Below are positions 49,309 to 61,435 of a DNA stretch of 64,000 nt, one piece after another (the stretch's first letter is position 1; each line of letters opens with the position of its first letter). The DNA lies in contig NC_135557.1 of assembly GCF_964340395.1 (NCBI RefSeq), positions 4,676,216-4,740,215 on the forward strand. The letters are read 5' to 3'. The notes under the pieces were generated by a model. That model searched no databases. It saw only the letters and a program-made list of their open reading frames with translations, and was not told the DNA's origin. The translations under genes were made by a program, and so were the position numbers. The stretch comes from Glandiceps talaboti. Its lineage: Eukaryota; Hemichordata; Enteropneusta; Spengelidae.

Positions 49309-49662
49309 TTAAAGTGGCCATATGGATGAGAATTTGGTATTTATTTTGGATTTTTATTTGATAAAACAGCTTCACTATGTGTTTCTACTTGAAAAAATAA
49401 TGCGAAAGAGCATATACCAAGTCCATGTTCATAACTCAATACATTGCAAAAAGATGCAAATATTGTAAAATGTTTGTTATTGTACGTACAATAACAAACA
49501 TTTTACACGTTGTTTAATGTTTTGCCGTTTATTGAGATGTGAATGTGGACTTGGTATATGTTATTTCACATTATTTTTTCAAGTAGAAAAACATAGCGAA
49601 GCTGTTTTATCAAATAAAAATCCAAAATAAATACCAAATTCTCATCCATATGGCCACTTTAA
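49309..49662. mobile_element. foldback MITE with TTAA target duplication
   Basis: The element 49313-49658 (346 bp) is one long inverted repeat whose axis falls exactly in TGTACGTACA at 49481-49490. It begins AGTGGCCATATGGATGAG and ends with the complement. TTAA stands at 49309-49312 and again at 49659-49662. TTAA duplications are typical of piggyBac-type transposition. The outer 65 bp of the arms are almost identical; the inner parts have drifted. No coding capacity. Confidence 0.9.
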
Positions 49663-50995
49663 ACTTTCAGTACGTGTTCACATGAAGCAGATCTAGAGAC
49701 TTCGTTACATCAAAAAAATGTGTCGTGTACAACTTAAATCTTTCTTCTAAATATCTTCGACTGACAAGCTGTTAAGTTTGGTAGTCTAGAATTAATACAA
49801 TTGACACACTGGCTTTATATTTAGTAAAATTTGTTTTAACGATATTTTGGTAGTAAATCTTGCAGGATTGTTATGAATCTTACGAGTCAAGTCTGATGTT
49901 GGTGATATGTGAGTGGTATTTATTTGTAATCATAGTGTATATAAAATATACCCGTTTATTTGAGTGTTCACTATCAGTGTCTGTATTTTATTTTATGTAA
50001 TTCGTTACAAAAAACGTTGTGTGAGACGTTAAAAACATCGTGTCACGCGATTGAGATTCTATACACAGTCTGGTTTTGTGGTATCGTACAAACACTGTCG
50101 AGGTAATGCTTGGATTATTACGGAGAATAACTGATCATTGATGCTTGTCGTCTGTTGTAAATTAATTTAGGTGATACATTTCATTATTCATCCTTATCGA
50201 ATTGTTGTCATGGTTACCATAGTAGAAACATGGCATTGTAAAAACTTAGTCTCAAACATAATAATATTTCTTTATTGTTCTGATATTTCCTGGAATATGC
50301 AAGTATTGCTATGGAAATAAGTATACAATTCGTGGAATTCATTATTATTTTAAGCATTAATATAAATTGTGAGATGCACCTAGTATTATCCTTAACATAT
50401 ACTATCTTTATACTTTGGCTTTCTACATTTTCAAGTACATTGATTCACTGATTTTTACCCCAAACTGTTTTTGCGTAATTTCCCATAGACAACAGTGGAG
50501 TTTAGTGAATTCAACAGGGTGCGAACTTCTCGTCGGTTCATTTTTTCAAATTTCGAATTATGATTTTAAATTTTGCATCCATTTTCGGAGTATAATAGGC
50601 AAAATTCGTATTTTTTTTAGAATTTTGAATTAATACTCTATGTTATTGTAATCTATTAAGCCAACACGCACCTTTAAAGTAGGCTTAAAATTACGAAAAT
50701 CGGTCAGTAAATGTTACAAAAAGTACAAATGACAAGGGCACTTCATCCTAAAATCAAAACTACCAAATATTGTCTGATATGTGTAAGATATAAGGTCCTC
50801 ACACGACAAAATATCAAGGAGTGTAAATAATATACAAACGAACTTTCCACTGTAACTCAACAGTGGACGTATGGATCGATATTCTTTTCACTGGAAATTG
50901 ATACAATGTTATGACATGTTGGCTGGTCGTCTCTAAAAATAACGGCGCCAAAAATCCAAAATGCAGCGTAGACATAAATAAAGGACTATTGCAAG

Positions 50996-51150
50996 TTTTC
51001 GCCTAAGCTCTCGACTCAATTCGTGTTCGCATCGCTTCAGCTTCGCTTTCGCTTCGCCTCAATGTCAAGTTTACGAGAGTTCGCTTCAGTTAAACATCGC
51101 TTTCGCTTCGCTTCCCTTTCGCATCGCGTCAACTTTGTTTTCGAATCGCA
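50996..51150 (+). repeat. TTCGC-rich low-complexity repeat, copy 1
   Basis: Begins TTTTCGCCTAAGCT and then repeats CGCTTCGC/CGCTTTCGC motifs irregularly. The complement of this layout, including GCTTAGGCGAAAA at the end, is at 53085-53250. Confidence 0.7.
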
Positions 51151-52079
51151 TTGTGTGGAACATGCGCTATTATACCAACATATTTGCATGATAAAGGATT
51201 TGAAACGAAAAGTATAGATCATTACGGCTACTAAAATTATTTGGGGTTGTACTTTACTTTTCTGTCTACGGCACGATAACCCTTTTGGTTAAATTTGCGT
51301 TAATAAATGTTGAGTATTACGCAGTCCTTTCCGATCTCCTGTTTGGACATTATCTAGAATACACTACCTTCGATACATGAACGAAGTTTTTTTTTATTTG
51401 CCGTTTTATGTACTTTACTCCGTTATACCTTTAAAATGAAACTTACAAGATTAAAATTACAGAAGTAAGCAAAATACAACGTACATCTATGTTGAACGTT
51501 TTGTATCCGGACCCCATATTTTTTGCGTTCCCGACATCGGTTACAATGTCGCATTTTAAATAAACTTAAAACTTACAAAAATTTGTTTTTAACTTTTTTT
51601 CTGATGTTAGTTATTAAAGACACATTTATTTGGGCGTCCCACATATCAGTTGTTTCAATATCATAGTGTTTCTCCATTTCCCTTGTCCATAAATATAACG
51701 ACCATGTATTTTGGCAAAAGGTGGAGGGTTTTAGTAATAGGCTTCTCCTCATTTCTTGAAGCACATATTCTTTTTCGTATTGTCTGTCTGAACCAGATAG
51801 AGACGTAATTTACCAATAATGCTTTTTTTATACATAATGCCATCCCATGACAAAAAATAAATCTTTCTCGGTTACAAGACATCAATTGGAATACATTTCG
51901 GTGTCCGATTTCTTAATCCTTTTTTTTTTTGCATTTCTCTGATAGACATCGGCCGTATGCGAACAAGCATGGAATTGAATTCCCCTTTTATAATTTATGA
52001 TCAAAGATCGCGAGCTTACCCATATTGAGTCTATGATCTCATCATGCACTATATTTGTTGACGGAACTAAATGATAGTT

Positions 52080-52190
52080 GCTATGCCATTCGGCCATGGC
52101 CGAGATTTGAACTCGCGGGCAGGCATCTCTACTTGTATTGAAAGTTCGTCAACACGCCTACCCCTTCACCTCTATACTGCTCTTTCACAA
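52080..52190 (-). repeat. tRNA-like sequence (tRNA pseudogene or SINE head)
   Basis: Minus strand shows GTGAAGGGGTAGGCGTGTTG (A-box-like) and about 50 bases later GCGAGTTCAAATCTCGG, a B-box with pairing flanks as in a T-arm. A clean cloverleaf is not evident and the spacing suits a SINE head. Confidence 0.4.
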
Positions 52191-53084
52191 CTCCAGGTTA
52201 GGTGTTTCATATTCGGACTGTATAGGAATACTTATTTACTTATTAAGTGAGTAAGGGTACTGCAGTGTTAGTAATAAAAATATGAAATCATTCCTGTTCT
52301 GACTTTGGGGTTTCTTTTGAAAAAATTCCTTAGTGGTCTGAGTCGTGAGGTAAACGGTTGAAAAGCTAAAGAAAATTGAGCGTACGTACAATGGGAAACG
52401 AAAACTATATCGGCGACCACAGATGAGAAAATTATTGCAATCATGAACTTTATAATTTCGCATAGCGAATTATACAGATGACAGAATTACGGTCGTTTCG
52501 ATAAATTGTCAATTTTGTACGTAGTTTGGCGTTTCGCTACATACTGTTGGACGTTCCACTTCATTATTCGCCCATTATATGCGGTGTTCGTGACCTATGA
52601 GGAAAGTATGTAGAACATCGTAGTGTACCAGGCTTTCTGCAAAGAGGACTTGTGTTTATCACCACTTTATTTTTGCTCACCACTGTGCAATTGCTTTTTC
52701 TACATTTGTTAACATACATTCTGTGTATGTTAGTGGTTTGTACAAATGGATCGTCCCGTTTGTAAAATCGATTTGACTGGTCATTCCATTTAATCGTGGT
52801 GACAGCTGTGGCCATGTTCACGGCACCGGCCGACCAACCCTAGCGGGGAAGATTTGGTAATTGGGGAGCGGGGACGATTTGGCAGGGGACAATATAACGC
52901 ACTTCCCCCTAATAAATCCTCCATGCATAGAACCTATCTCAGAATTTTGAGTTTTAGGTTTGTACAATGTGCGTAACAGACAGAATTCGCGACGTACAGC
53001 AGTGAAAACAGATATGCAAATACTGTCACACCTTTCACAGTATCGCTTCACCTTCATTGTTGTTTGACGTGAAGCGACCTTCAT

Positions 53085-53250
53085 TGTATTTGATGCGATG
53101 CGAACAAGAAGCGAAACGACTGCGAAGCGAATGCCGTCATGAAGCGATTTCAAGTTACGAAGCGAATTGATTGGAGCGATAATGAGGCGATGCGACTGTG
53201 AAGGTGAAGTGAAGCGAACGCGAAAAATGCGACAGCTTAGGCGAAAAATG
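53085..53250 (-). repeat. TTCGC-rich low-complexity repeat, copy 2 (inverted)
   Basis: GCGAAGCGAA-type units ending in GACAGCTTAGGCGAAAAAT, the mirror of the block at 50996. Confidence 0.7.
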
Positions 53251-54044
53251 TACTGTATCTCATGCAGCAAGTACGAACAAAATCGTTGTAAACCAGAGGG
53301 TAATATACTGCCTTATGAATATTCATTAGTTGCTTTTCAACTATGACCACGTTGTTGACTTTTCATGCACAGTCGGTGCTTCGCGGAATAGGAAACAAAT
53401 AGGTACCGGTTCGTTCCGCAGTGAATCATCTCCCCGATGGCATACGTTCAAAGTAGTGAGACATAATGTGTTATTTATCACCTATATATGTATATCAGTA
53501 TATTGATGGTACAAATCGAGCGAGCTGAATTATTGCGAATGAGGCTGTGCTCGCTTTTAAATTCAACATATCATTTAAGATTGTTGCTAAATATATATAT
53601 TCAATCACAAGTCCTACTTTATCTTTGTTAATACAAATATCAGGTGCTACTGTAGAGACTTTGAAGTTGATAATAAACAAACACATAAACAATGTTATTT
53701 ACCTCACCACATTTTTCACAATATGGTGGTGATAAAATACCTTGGTTTGTTACTTTATTTTTAAAGATTATATTGATATGTCTTCATTTATTCTATACCT
53801 GTATTATAGAATGCAATTTAACACAGCTTGTATAATGCTGAAAAGTTTTAATTTCTTTGAAAATTAAGTTTAAATGTGTATTTAGAATTCTTAACTGTTT
53901 TTTTAATGATAAACTTAAAGTAAAACACAAAGTAATACAATAGTAAAATATCATAAATTACAATAATTATTTCCATTTGTTAACAGATATTGAATTGTTT
54001 ATTAAAAGTTGATAATTGTTTCCTTTAATTTCATTTGTTAACAG

Positions 54045-54351
54045 ATGTGTCAGCCAGATTACATTTAACCGCTACTAGTGTGTTGTATGCCAATGGCATG
54101 TCTGACTGTGAGAGCAAACGTATGATGCTAGTGAAAGATACAGGCATTGTCAAACATCAGGAGATTGCAGCCTATATTATGATTACCCCCCAATTCACCA
54201 CAGACGAGTCGCTCTGTATTTGGACTGATGCAGAGGTTGTTTTGGACACTGATAAAGTAACTACTAGCGATGGTACAATTCTGACCTATACACCCTTTGA
54301 TCCAACCTTTTATACCATCAGTAGCAGTGGCGTATATATCGTAACTATGTG
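54045..54351 (+). CDS. extracellular mosaic protein, N-terminal visible exon (unknown domain)
   Basis: Acceptor TTTGTTAACAG (phase 1 start) and donor TG|GTAGGT (phase 2 end) enclose 102 codons: DVSARLHLTATSVLYANG, SDCESKRMMLVKDTG, HQEIAAYIMITPQF, SLCIWTDAEVVLD, and SSSGVYIVTM. Alternating hydrophobic residues and two Cys suggest a secreted beta-sandwich, but I do not recognise the family. The phase-2 end fits the next exon at 57282, creating a Cys codon at the junction. An upstream copy of the acceptor sequence at 53976 could serve as an alternative. Exons further upstream were not found; the exon at 41637 or the lectin exons could be earlier parts of the same gene. Confidence 0.6.
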
Positions 54352-54959
54352 GTAGGTATTCATGAATATAGTACATCAATTTGTTTGTATAGTTAATTCA
54401 CATATTCACCATGGTGACAGTCATTAACATAAACTTACTTTAGTAGAGTTTGATTAGTTACAAGAACCGAGGGATATCATATACTAGCAAATGTATACGA
54501 TATATATATATATATACATAAAATATATATTGAATAATATATATATATACTTATATACTCTATGCTAAATATTAAAGTGTATGTAAATAGGTTTCCAAAG
54601 TTTCCGACTTTTTGCCTGCAAATGACGTAGTTTTCATAGGTGATTAAAGATTTGTATGACATTTTTGACAAAAGTACGATATTAATTATGAAAAATTGAT
54701 TTATTGGAAAAAATCCGGTGAAATAAATTTCAATTCAATTCAACATTAGGACTCATAATAACAGCCAACAAAACAAACGTCATCGTTGCCAGTGTCGTAC
54801 AAATGTAATATAGTACACCAGGATGCAACATCTTATCATTCATGGTCGTTTTTCGTGAGTTTGAGAGTTGTGCAGTACTAAGACATCATTGAAAACGCTA
54901 AAACCTATCCTCTGTATGTTGAAAAGAAGCAAGCTGATTAGAAATTCCAAATATTTTGT

Positions 54960-55250
54960 GAGAAAATCAGTGTAGACTGATATATCACCGTCCAACAGCC
55001 CTTTAGTCTTCCTGAACTCCCCGGGGAAGCATACAATCCACTGCAGCCATTTAAGCGCATAGGATTAAAGCCTTCACATTGCAACCTACATCCTACCAGG
55101 TCCCCAGTAATACAGCTGGGTTGACTGAGGCACAGTCATGGTTCAAATCTTGCCCAAGAAACAAACAGCAGGCAGCGACGGGGCTCGAACCTGCAACCTG
55201 GAGATTCCAATGCAAGCCGGTCACACTAACCATTCACCCATCATGACTCC
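54960..55250 (-). mobile_element. tRNA-derived SINE
   Basis: On the minus strand the head has an A-box region (GGGTGAATGGTTAGTGTGAC) and a perfect B-box GGTTCGAGCCC at 55191-55181. The body continues with TTGGGCAAGATTTGAACCAT, TGACTGTGCCTCAGTCAACC and CAGCTGTATTACTGGGGACC, a layout shared by SINEs spread in several marine invertebrates. It ends near 54990 in CCCCGGGGAGTTCAGG. It lies in the intron between the exons at 54045 and 57282. Confidence 0.75.
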
Positions 55251-55323
55251 ACATATATACTTATATAGTCGCAAATATATACTATATATACATAATAAAC
55301 ATGTTTATATACTAGGGTATATA

Positions 55324-55432
<109 letters not shown>

Positions 55433-55559
55433 TACATATTTGACACACACATCCAGATATGTTAGAAGACGAGTTGTTTAATGAACATAATACAAGACAC
55501 ACACAACAAAGGCAAAGGTAACTACATGTCAAATAAATCCCACATAAACCAAAAACCAC

Positions 55560-56396
55560 TTTGGGCAGAGGGAACTACTGATCTAGTCGATGGCAAGATG
55601 GGTGAGTAAGAATTGTGGTGCCAGTTGAGGCGAGTTGGGGGACAAATTCTGCGGAATATACAAAACTGCAGGTGGCAGCTACTAGAACTAATTGGTGCAT
55701 AAGCATCACGATCATTTTTTACTTTGATCGGCTATTGTTAATGATATGCACTGTTGCGAGGTTATCAGAATGAAAAACAATGCACTTTCTTGACCAACTC
55801 TTCCCTACAGCACACTTGCTACTACAATTGGATATATAGTTCCTGGAAGGCAATGGAGAGAGAAGGGTTAAAATCAAGAGGTCATGTGACCAATGTCCCT
55901 GGAACCAGTGTCCTTGGTAGTATCCACCATAGCCTAGACCGCTAGCATCAGTGTAGAGATCGATGCTAGGTGATGGGGTTGGTGTATCCTCCAGAAATAG
56001 CGAGACACCTTTCAAGTTTGATGTAAAGTGGAGCCACATGCACATGTCTTGCTTGCTGTCGTTTGAAAGTTTGACATAATGGTGGAGGTGCTTGACTGAT
56101 GTAGACAGTTCGATGAGGTATGAAATGAATGTGCGCCCTGGGGGCACCACCCATGCTGCAAAGTTCAAGTGACTCAGAAGACTGAGAATATCTCTCTTCG
56201 TGCATGAAAAGCGTCTGAGAAATGACGCAAGGAGTGCTTGCAAGCGGTCTAAATTGTCAAGTGCAAGGTGAGATTCCATGAGTTCAGTGTTTAGGAGAAT
56301 GCCGAAGTATGCAAGGACGCATGTAGGACCTTCCATCTTGTGTTTAGATAGGGGAATATTGAGTCTATGGAAAATGGCAGCAGTGGAAATCACCAA
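55560..56396 (-). mobile_element. DIRS/Ngaro-type retrotransposon fragment: RT thumb and RNase H
   Basis: A 225-codon open frame on the minus strand (56396-55719). It opens with LNIPLSKHKMEGPTCVLAYFG (RT palm-thumb, just after the YxDD box), then LLASFLRRFSCTKRDILSLL and LNFAAWVVPPGRTFISYLI, the conserved thumb. RNase H follows: IDLYTDASGLGYGGYYQGHW with a catalytic Asp, and VFHSDNLATVHIINN with another. Such RNase H directly after the RT is typical of tyrosine-recombinase elements of the Ngaro/DIRS group. The 5' part is missing at about 56396 and the reading decays after 55719. The long clean frame makes it younger than the DIRS copy at 36.3-40.3 kb. Confidence 0.82.
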
Positions 56397-56886
56397 TACA
56401 AGTGCTAGAATTATATATTTTGGTAGGCGTAATATTTAAACTAATGTTTACCAATAACAATAGATGGCATTTCGGTTTTCTCACGATACAAGAACATGAC
56501 CAAGGGTATCCTGTGTCAAAAATGTTATGAGGACGTCTTTCTGACGTGGAATCTGCGACAAAATCCACATTATATAATTCGCATTTCAAGGTTCACCTCC
56601 ACAAATCCCCTAAGGGGGCTGGACTAAATACTTAACCACATACATAACAACAAACAACATAGAGTGATACATTCGGGACCTTGACAGCAATCAGTAAAAT
56701 GGAGTGTATACTTGATATGGTTTTGAAAGTACGCAAGAAATCGTCTACAACAGGTATTAGTAGAATTGTCATGGTCATGTATGTAACAACAAATTAACTT
56801 ATATTTACGAATGGAGATTGTCTAGAAGCAAGGATAGTATATAGGTCAATGAATTTAATTATGCAGCAATTGTAAATTGAACGTTC

Positions 56887-57043
<157 letters not shown>

Positions 57044-57281
57044 ACATGAAATCTACCTGTTACTTGGATGGAACTCACATAAGATAATGTTTAGCACTTT
57101 AATTTTCCATTTGATTGTTCATCCTTTCCTAGGAAAGGATATATGTGTTATTTTCAATAAAATTATGCTTTAGTACTACAAATGAAAGTCGGGGTATTTA
57201 TACTGGGATCCTTCATATAAGATGAAAACAATATCCTTACATGGTATTATCATTGTTTTGTACTATTTTCTATTTATTTAG

Positions 57282-57367
57282 CTGTGATAGTGCCGATTGG
57301 CAGTCAACCTGTAAATGGAAGTATTGCAAGCCCGATTGTTATTCGAATTATATGTGTGAAGATTTAG
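57282..57367 (+). CDS. extracellular mosaic protein, Cys-rich exon
   Basis: TTTATTTAG precedes and GGTAAGC follows. In the phase given by the exon at 54045 the 86-bp exon reads CDSADWQSTCKWKYC, then KPDCYSNYMCEDL: with the junction codon it holds six Cys in about 29 residues. Its end is phase 1, as required by the HYR exon at 61436. Small disulphide-rich modules of this kind are common in secreted receptors and matrix proteins; I cannot name the family. The other frames contain stops or end in TAG. Confidence 0.65.
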
Positions 57368-57800
57368 GTAAGCTTTATTATATTTGTATTTAAAAACTAG
57401 TAAACTTTAAGTTGTAAATTAAGTTATCATGGCAATTGTAAACTTCACGAAGTCTTCTTGGTAATTATCGTTCAGATAGGACTACTTCAGTCATGGGAAC
57501 TGAGGTTTAAATTACATATACAAGAATAAAATACAAGAGACTCAAGGATGTAATCAAATTGAAATTATAATTTACTTGCTAAAATAGACAACATAAATCA
57601 CAGATGTATAGAAAATACATTTACTTGATTATTTAATCGCAATCAAATGAATTAAATTATATAAAAAAATATAAGTTTACTGAAAAAAAGTGAAATCGGC
57701 CCAAGTTGATATGCAAATTAAGTAGTAATGAAAAGAAATACATGACAATGTTGTTAATTGCCTCGGAGAATAATATCCAATCGATATGATAGACAATCTG

Positions 57801-57965
57801 GCTGCCAGACTCATGACAATCGTCCCTCAGCTTTGTAAGGCGTACAAAGTGTGACATGAGCGGCGAAGCCGCGAGAAGTGAGAGACATTAGCCCCCTCTT
57901 TTCTCTCGGCTAAGCCGCTCGGCATACCTACAAAGATTAGGGACGATAGTCATGAGTCTGGCAGC
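57801..57965. mobile_element. foldback element, 27-bp arms (26/27)
   Basis: Arm GCTGCCAGACTCATGACAAT... at 57801-57827 is repeated in complement at 57939-57965 with one mismatch. The interior holds GAGCGGCGAAGCCGCGAG and CTCGGCTAAGCCGCTC, themselves self-complementary. No clear target duplication. Confidence 0.85.
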
Positions 57966-58589
57966 GAAACTATATGATACTGTAATTCACTCCAAATAAG
58001 TAACATGAATCGCAATCCTAATTCACTTACAATAACTAAAGCATAAATTACGAAGAATGTATTATCAAATATAATGTCTATACTAAGATACTGTCACAAA
58101 CTATAACTAAAAGAAAAGAAAGTTCACATCGAATTTGGCAGACACGAGTCGTGATGTATGTGGCAAACTATATACTTGAATAAATTAAGTCGAACCACAG
58201 ACACTTCTTTTAATTATAATTGTCTGAGCTCGCACTTAATCTTCATTGAAGATCTTAACTAAATATAACGAATGCCAAATACCTCGAATTCTACTGGTAT
58301 GTTGCAATGAAGTATCCCAAGACGATGATATACATATCTGGAATCGATGACGGAAGCAATGTAGTGCCGCAATTCTTCAGTGAGATTTGGTAAATTTAAA
58401 CATATCAAACAGAACTGAAATATTATGAAACTCTTCAGAAGTAGGACTAAGAAGCTCAGTTTAAACAGAATCAAATGTTGCCAATGATGTATCAAATATA
58501 AGCAAATTATTGAGAAAGCCGTCCTCAGAACCAACTTCCTGTGGCCAAACAGCACTGTAAAGGGTGGGTCATCCATAGATTCACGCAAA

Positions 58590-58849
58590 GTCCTCGGAGT
58601 TTCGCATAAATAGCTAAACCTTGGGTTGTTTAGTATGTACCGATATCTACTGTATAATTGTACTCAAATATTTCAGTACTGCGAAGCCCGAGTTAACACC
58701 GAGCGTCGCACTAAGACGTCAACGAAAGGTTACCACTATGTGATCGATGAGGGCGCACAGAACAGGGCTATTCGATTACAATTATGCAGTAGATGTCGGT
58801 ACATACAAAACAACCCAAGGTTTAGCTATTTATGCGAAACTCCGAGGAC
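58590..58849. mobile_element. foldback element, about 75-bp arms
   Basis: GTCCTCGGAGTTTCGCATAA at 58590 and its complement ending at 58849; the similarity continues about 75 bases inward with three or four differences. The interior is GC-richer. A third partial copy of the right arm lies at 59550-59600. Confidence 0.85.
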
Positions 58850-59224
58850 TGTGAGAGAGTCTAGGTCACCAATCACCGAAAACTAATAAATAGGAAAACC
58901 GAATTCGGTGGTAAACAGGAGACAAAAATGACTCAAAACTTCACGAATTAGCAGACCTATCCGTCAACGAGAAACATATTTCAAAACCGAAGACTGCTTA
59001 TAAGAAGATAGTAGACCAGGCCGAAACTCACCGAATCCTACAGACTTTTGAAAATGATAAGACAAGACCTCGTCGTTCTCTGCAAAAAAACAGGATTTTG
59101 GAGAAAAAAGTCGCTGTCAAATAATACGGCAAATAAGATAAGTAACTCACATGATTCTTTTTCCGTTTGTAGCATTGGATTTTGTAGGCTTTTTAGTTTC
59201 TGCTTTTTACAGCAATATAATTTT

Positions 59225-59325
59225 GGCAGAGCTGCTCTTCCGGCTTTGAAAGGCACTTGTTATATATCACGAGTACTCCTGAGATATAACTGTATATTTT
59301 ACAATTTCCGGGCTTCGTGTTAAGG
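59225..59325 (-). mobile_element. DIRS fragment (terminal region)
   Basis: The complement matches 37015-37112 in the DIRS element at 36.3-40.3 kb: TGTAAAAT-TACA, TTATATCTCAGGAGTA, and AAGCC-GAGAGCAGCT-TGC type blocks. A second DIRS insertion therefore left a scrap here. Confidence 0.65.
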
Positions 59326-61140
59326 AAGCCTTCAGTATTTACAGGGGGGGAGAAAAATAACATGGGCTGTTAAATATACCATGACCCCCCCCCCATTTTC
59401 CATTTGTAAAAAGTGACCCTCCCCTTTGCCCCATTTTGTAAAACATGACCCTCCCCATGACAATTGCGTATACTGAATGTTAATCAATATTCCCATTATA
59501 TGTATGTACAGATATAAATTAAATCATTCTGACACTGTATTAGAAAGCAATATTCGGTACATACAAAACAACCAAAGTTTTAGCTATACTCCGAGGACTG
59601 TTATAGTGTGTAAGCAAGTCTGCATGCTTGCTCAGATATACTTTCTTACACATAACCAGTATGTTTCCCTCATATGAAGGGCGGGCAGGTTTGGATTCGT
59701 GGATTGTTAGTTCTAAGCGAACTAGAATTTTGGCTTTGTACTGTGCATGTGGTATCACTAAACCGATCCAGTCGGTCTTGCTTTCATAAATACATGTATA
59801 CCGAAATCGTTTGTCTTGAATATTGATTCTTTGGCCAAAGAGATGTGGTGGTTATCTTGTTAACCAGAACGGAAAACCGGAAAGTACCAGAAAGTAGAAA
59901 GTACAGCTTATTCGAACAACAGTAACCGGCAAAAGTAACAGGCCGATGCTTTCAACATTATTTAGTTGTTGTTAGAAATTTGTTACTGTTTTTGGGTTCT
60001 GACACTATGCTCTTTATAAATTGTCGCCAAACACCCATTAGAGAAAATGTTATTGCAATAGTTGACTTGGGTGTACTGTCAAGACAATAAGTTAGATGTG
60101 ATTTAATAAAATTAGTTTACGCCATCTCGTTTCAATAGGTATGTTATCATTTTTTCCTGTGAATAAGAGAGTTTAGTGATGAGGACATCACATTTTTAGA
60201 TAAGACAGAAGAATGTCATGAATCTACTAGTTTAGTATTTTAAAGGATAGCGTGACTGGAAAACAATTGTCCGCATAGGCATAAAGTTCATAGACCTTAC
60301 ACGAAAGTATGTCTATGATTCGTCGCAATTGGGATTATTTACCTATATACGTATACGTTAATTTGTTTAGTATGTGTATAAATGTCGTGTTGTCCAAGGC
60401 ATTCTTGCGAACGTTTTCTGGGCATGCTACTAGACTTTGTGGTCCTCGTTTCACGACACTCTGTGTCTTTAGCTTGCAGGTCTAAAATATGGAGGAAGTT
60501 GTACAGAAAGCTTTGTACGGGAGGACTTGTTGTGGAAGTTGAACTCTTTGAACTTATAGCAATCTGTCGTTAAGTCTATAAGTATCAAGACGCAATTGTG
60601 ATGGAATTACACTATCATGGAACTTTCGAAGTTACCGTTTACAATCACCTCCTATAGTTATAATTTAATAGAGAATGCAAAGAGACTCTCCCCTGGTAAG
60701 GGGGATACGACATTAATAGTACTGTGCTGTTCGAACTTTGCGCTAAGTATAATGTTATACCTTATATTATTCGTGACCTTATTTTGCCTTGATTATATCT
60801 CCATAGGCTTTTAGACTTTCACCGAGGCAAGTGATCTGCATTATAATGACACTGTAATCAATCCAGGTCATCTTGTTTTTGCAAATAATGAGTTTTTAAA
60901 TTAAGTCGTCTATTTGCATCCTTTTATATTGTTTTAGAAAGGTTGTTTTGTAATTTACATAGTCATATTTTGACAAAGACATTCCTAATTAAGTTGTTTT
61001 GCAAAATTTAGTAGTCAACTTCTAGCCTTGGCCTTGGGGTGAGGCCGTCTGGCCGAACTCATCAGGGCTTTGATAAATAAAGTCAGTTACCGTCTCGTAT
61101 GCAGTTTATCGTTTACCTTCACACAGAATAAATAGGCCAG

Positions 61141-61163
61141 TATATATATATATATATATATAG

Positions 61164-61236
<73 letters not shown>

Positions 61237-61263
61237 TATATATATATATAGTTATATAGTTAT
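61141..61263. repeat. (TA)n microsatellite with GTTATATA interruptions
   Basis: TA repeat with several TAGTTATA variants. Confidence 0.96.
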
Positions 61264-61435
61264 ATGGTTATATAGTTATTTATTTGTGTTTGTATGAGTA
61301 AGTATTAGCGGTACAGGCTAAGAAAAAAGACGATTGAATTGTAAGTAAAACGAAAAAACGAGAAACATAGTTACACATTCATGCATACATGTCAACACTA
61401 CGTAATCAACTTTCTATTTTTCCTCTTACAAACAG

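Larger units (their letters stand above)
49663..54044. other. gene-free stretch with TTCGC-rich blocks
   Basis: No supported exon. The 150-codon open frame on the minus strand at 52818-53270 arises from the GCGAA-rich block and has no family resemblance. A (TGAGACAT-free) AT-rich stretch at 53750-54040 leads to the acceptor of the next exon, where the 20 bases TTTGTTAACAGAT occur twice (53976 and 54034). Confidence 0.35.

Noticed and set aside
52818-53270. 150-codon open frame on the minus strand
   Set aside because: Composition follows the GCGAA-rich block; no motif, signal peptide or splice signal.
58259-58588. 109-codon minus-strand open frame
   Set aside because: Hydrophobic AT-rich chance frame ending at the foldback border; no homologous motif.
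61381-61435. Coding extension upstream of the HYR exon
   Set aside because: The AT- and pyrimidine-rich stretch is the intron end; the acceptor and phase place the exon start at 61436.
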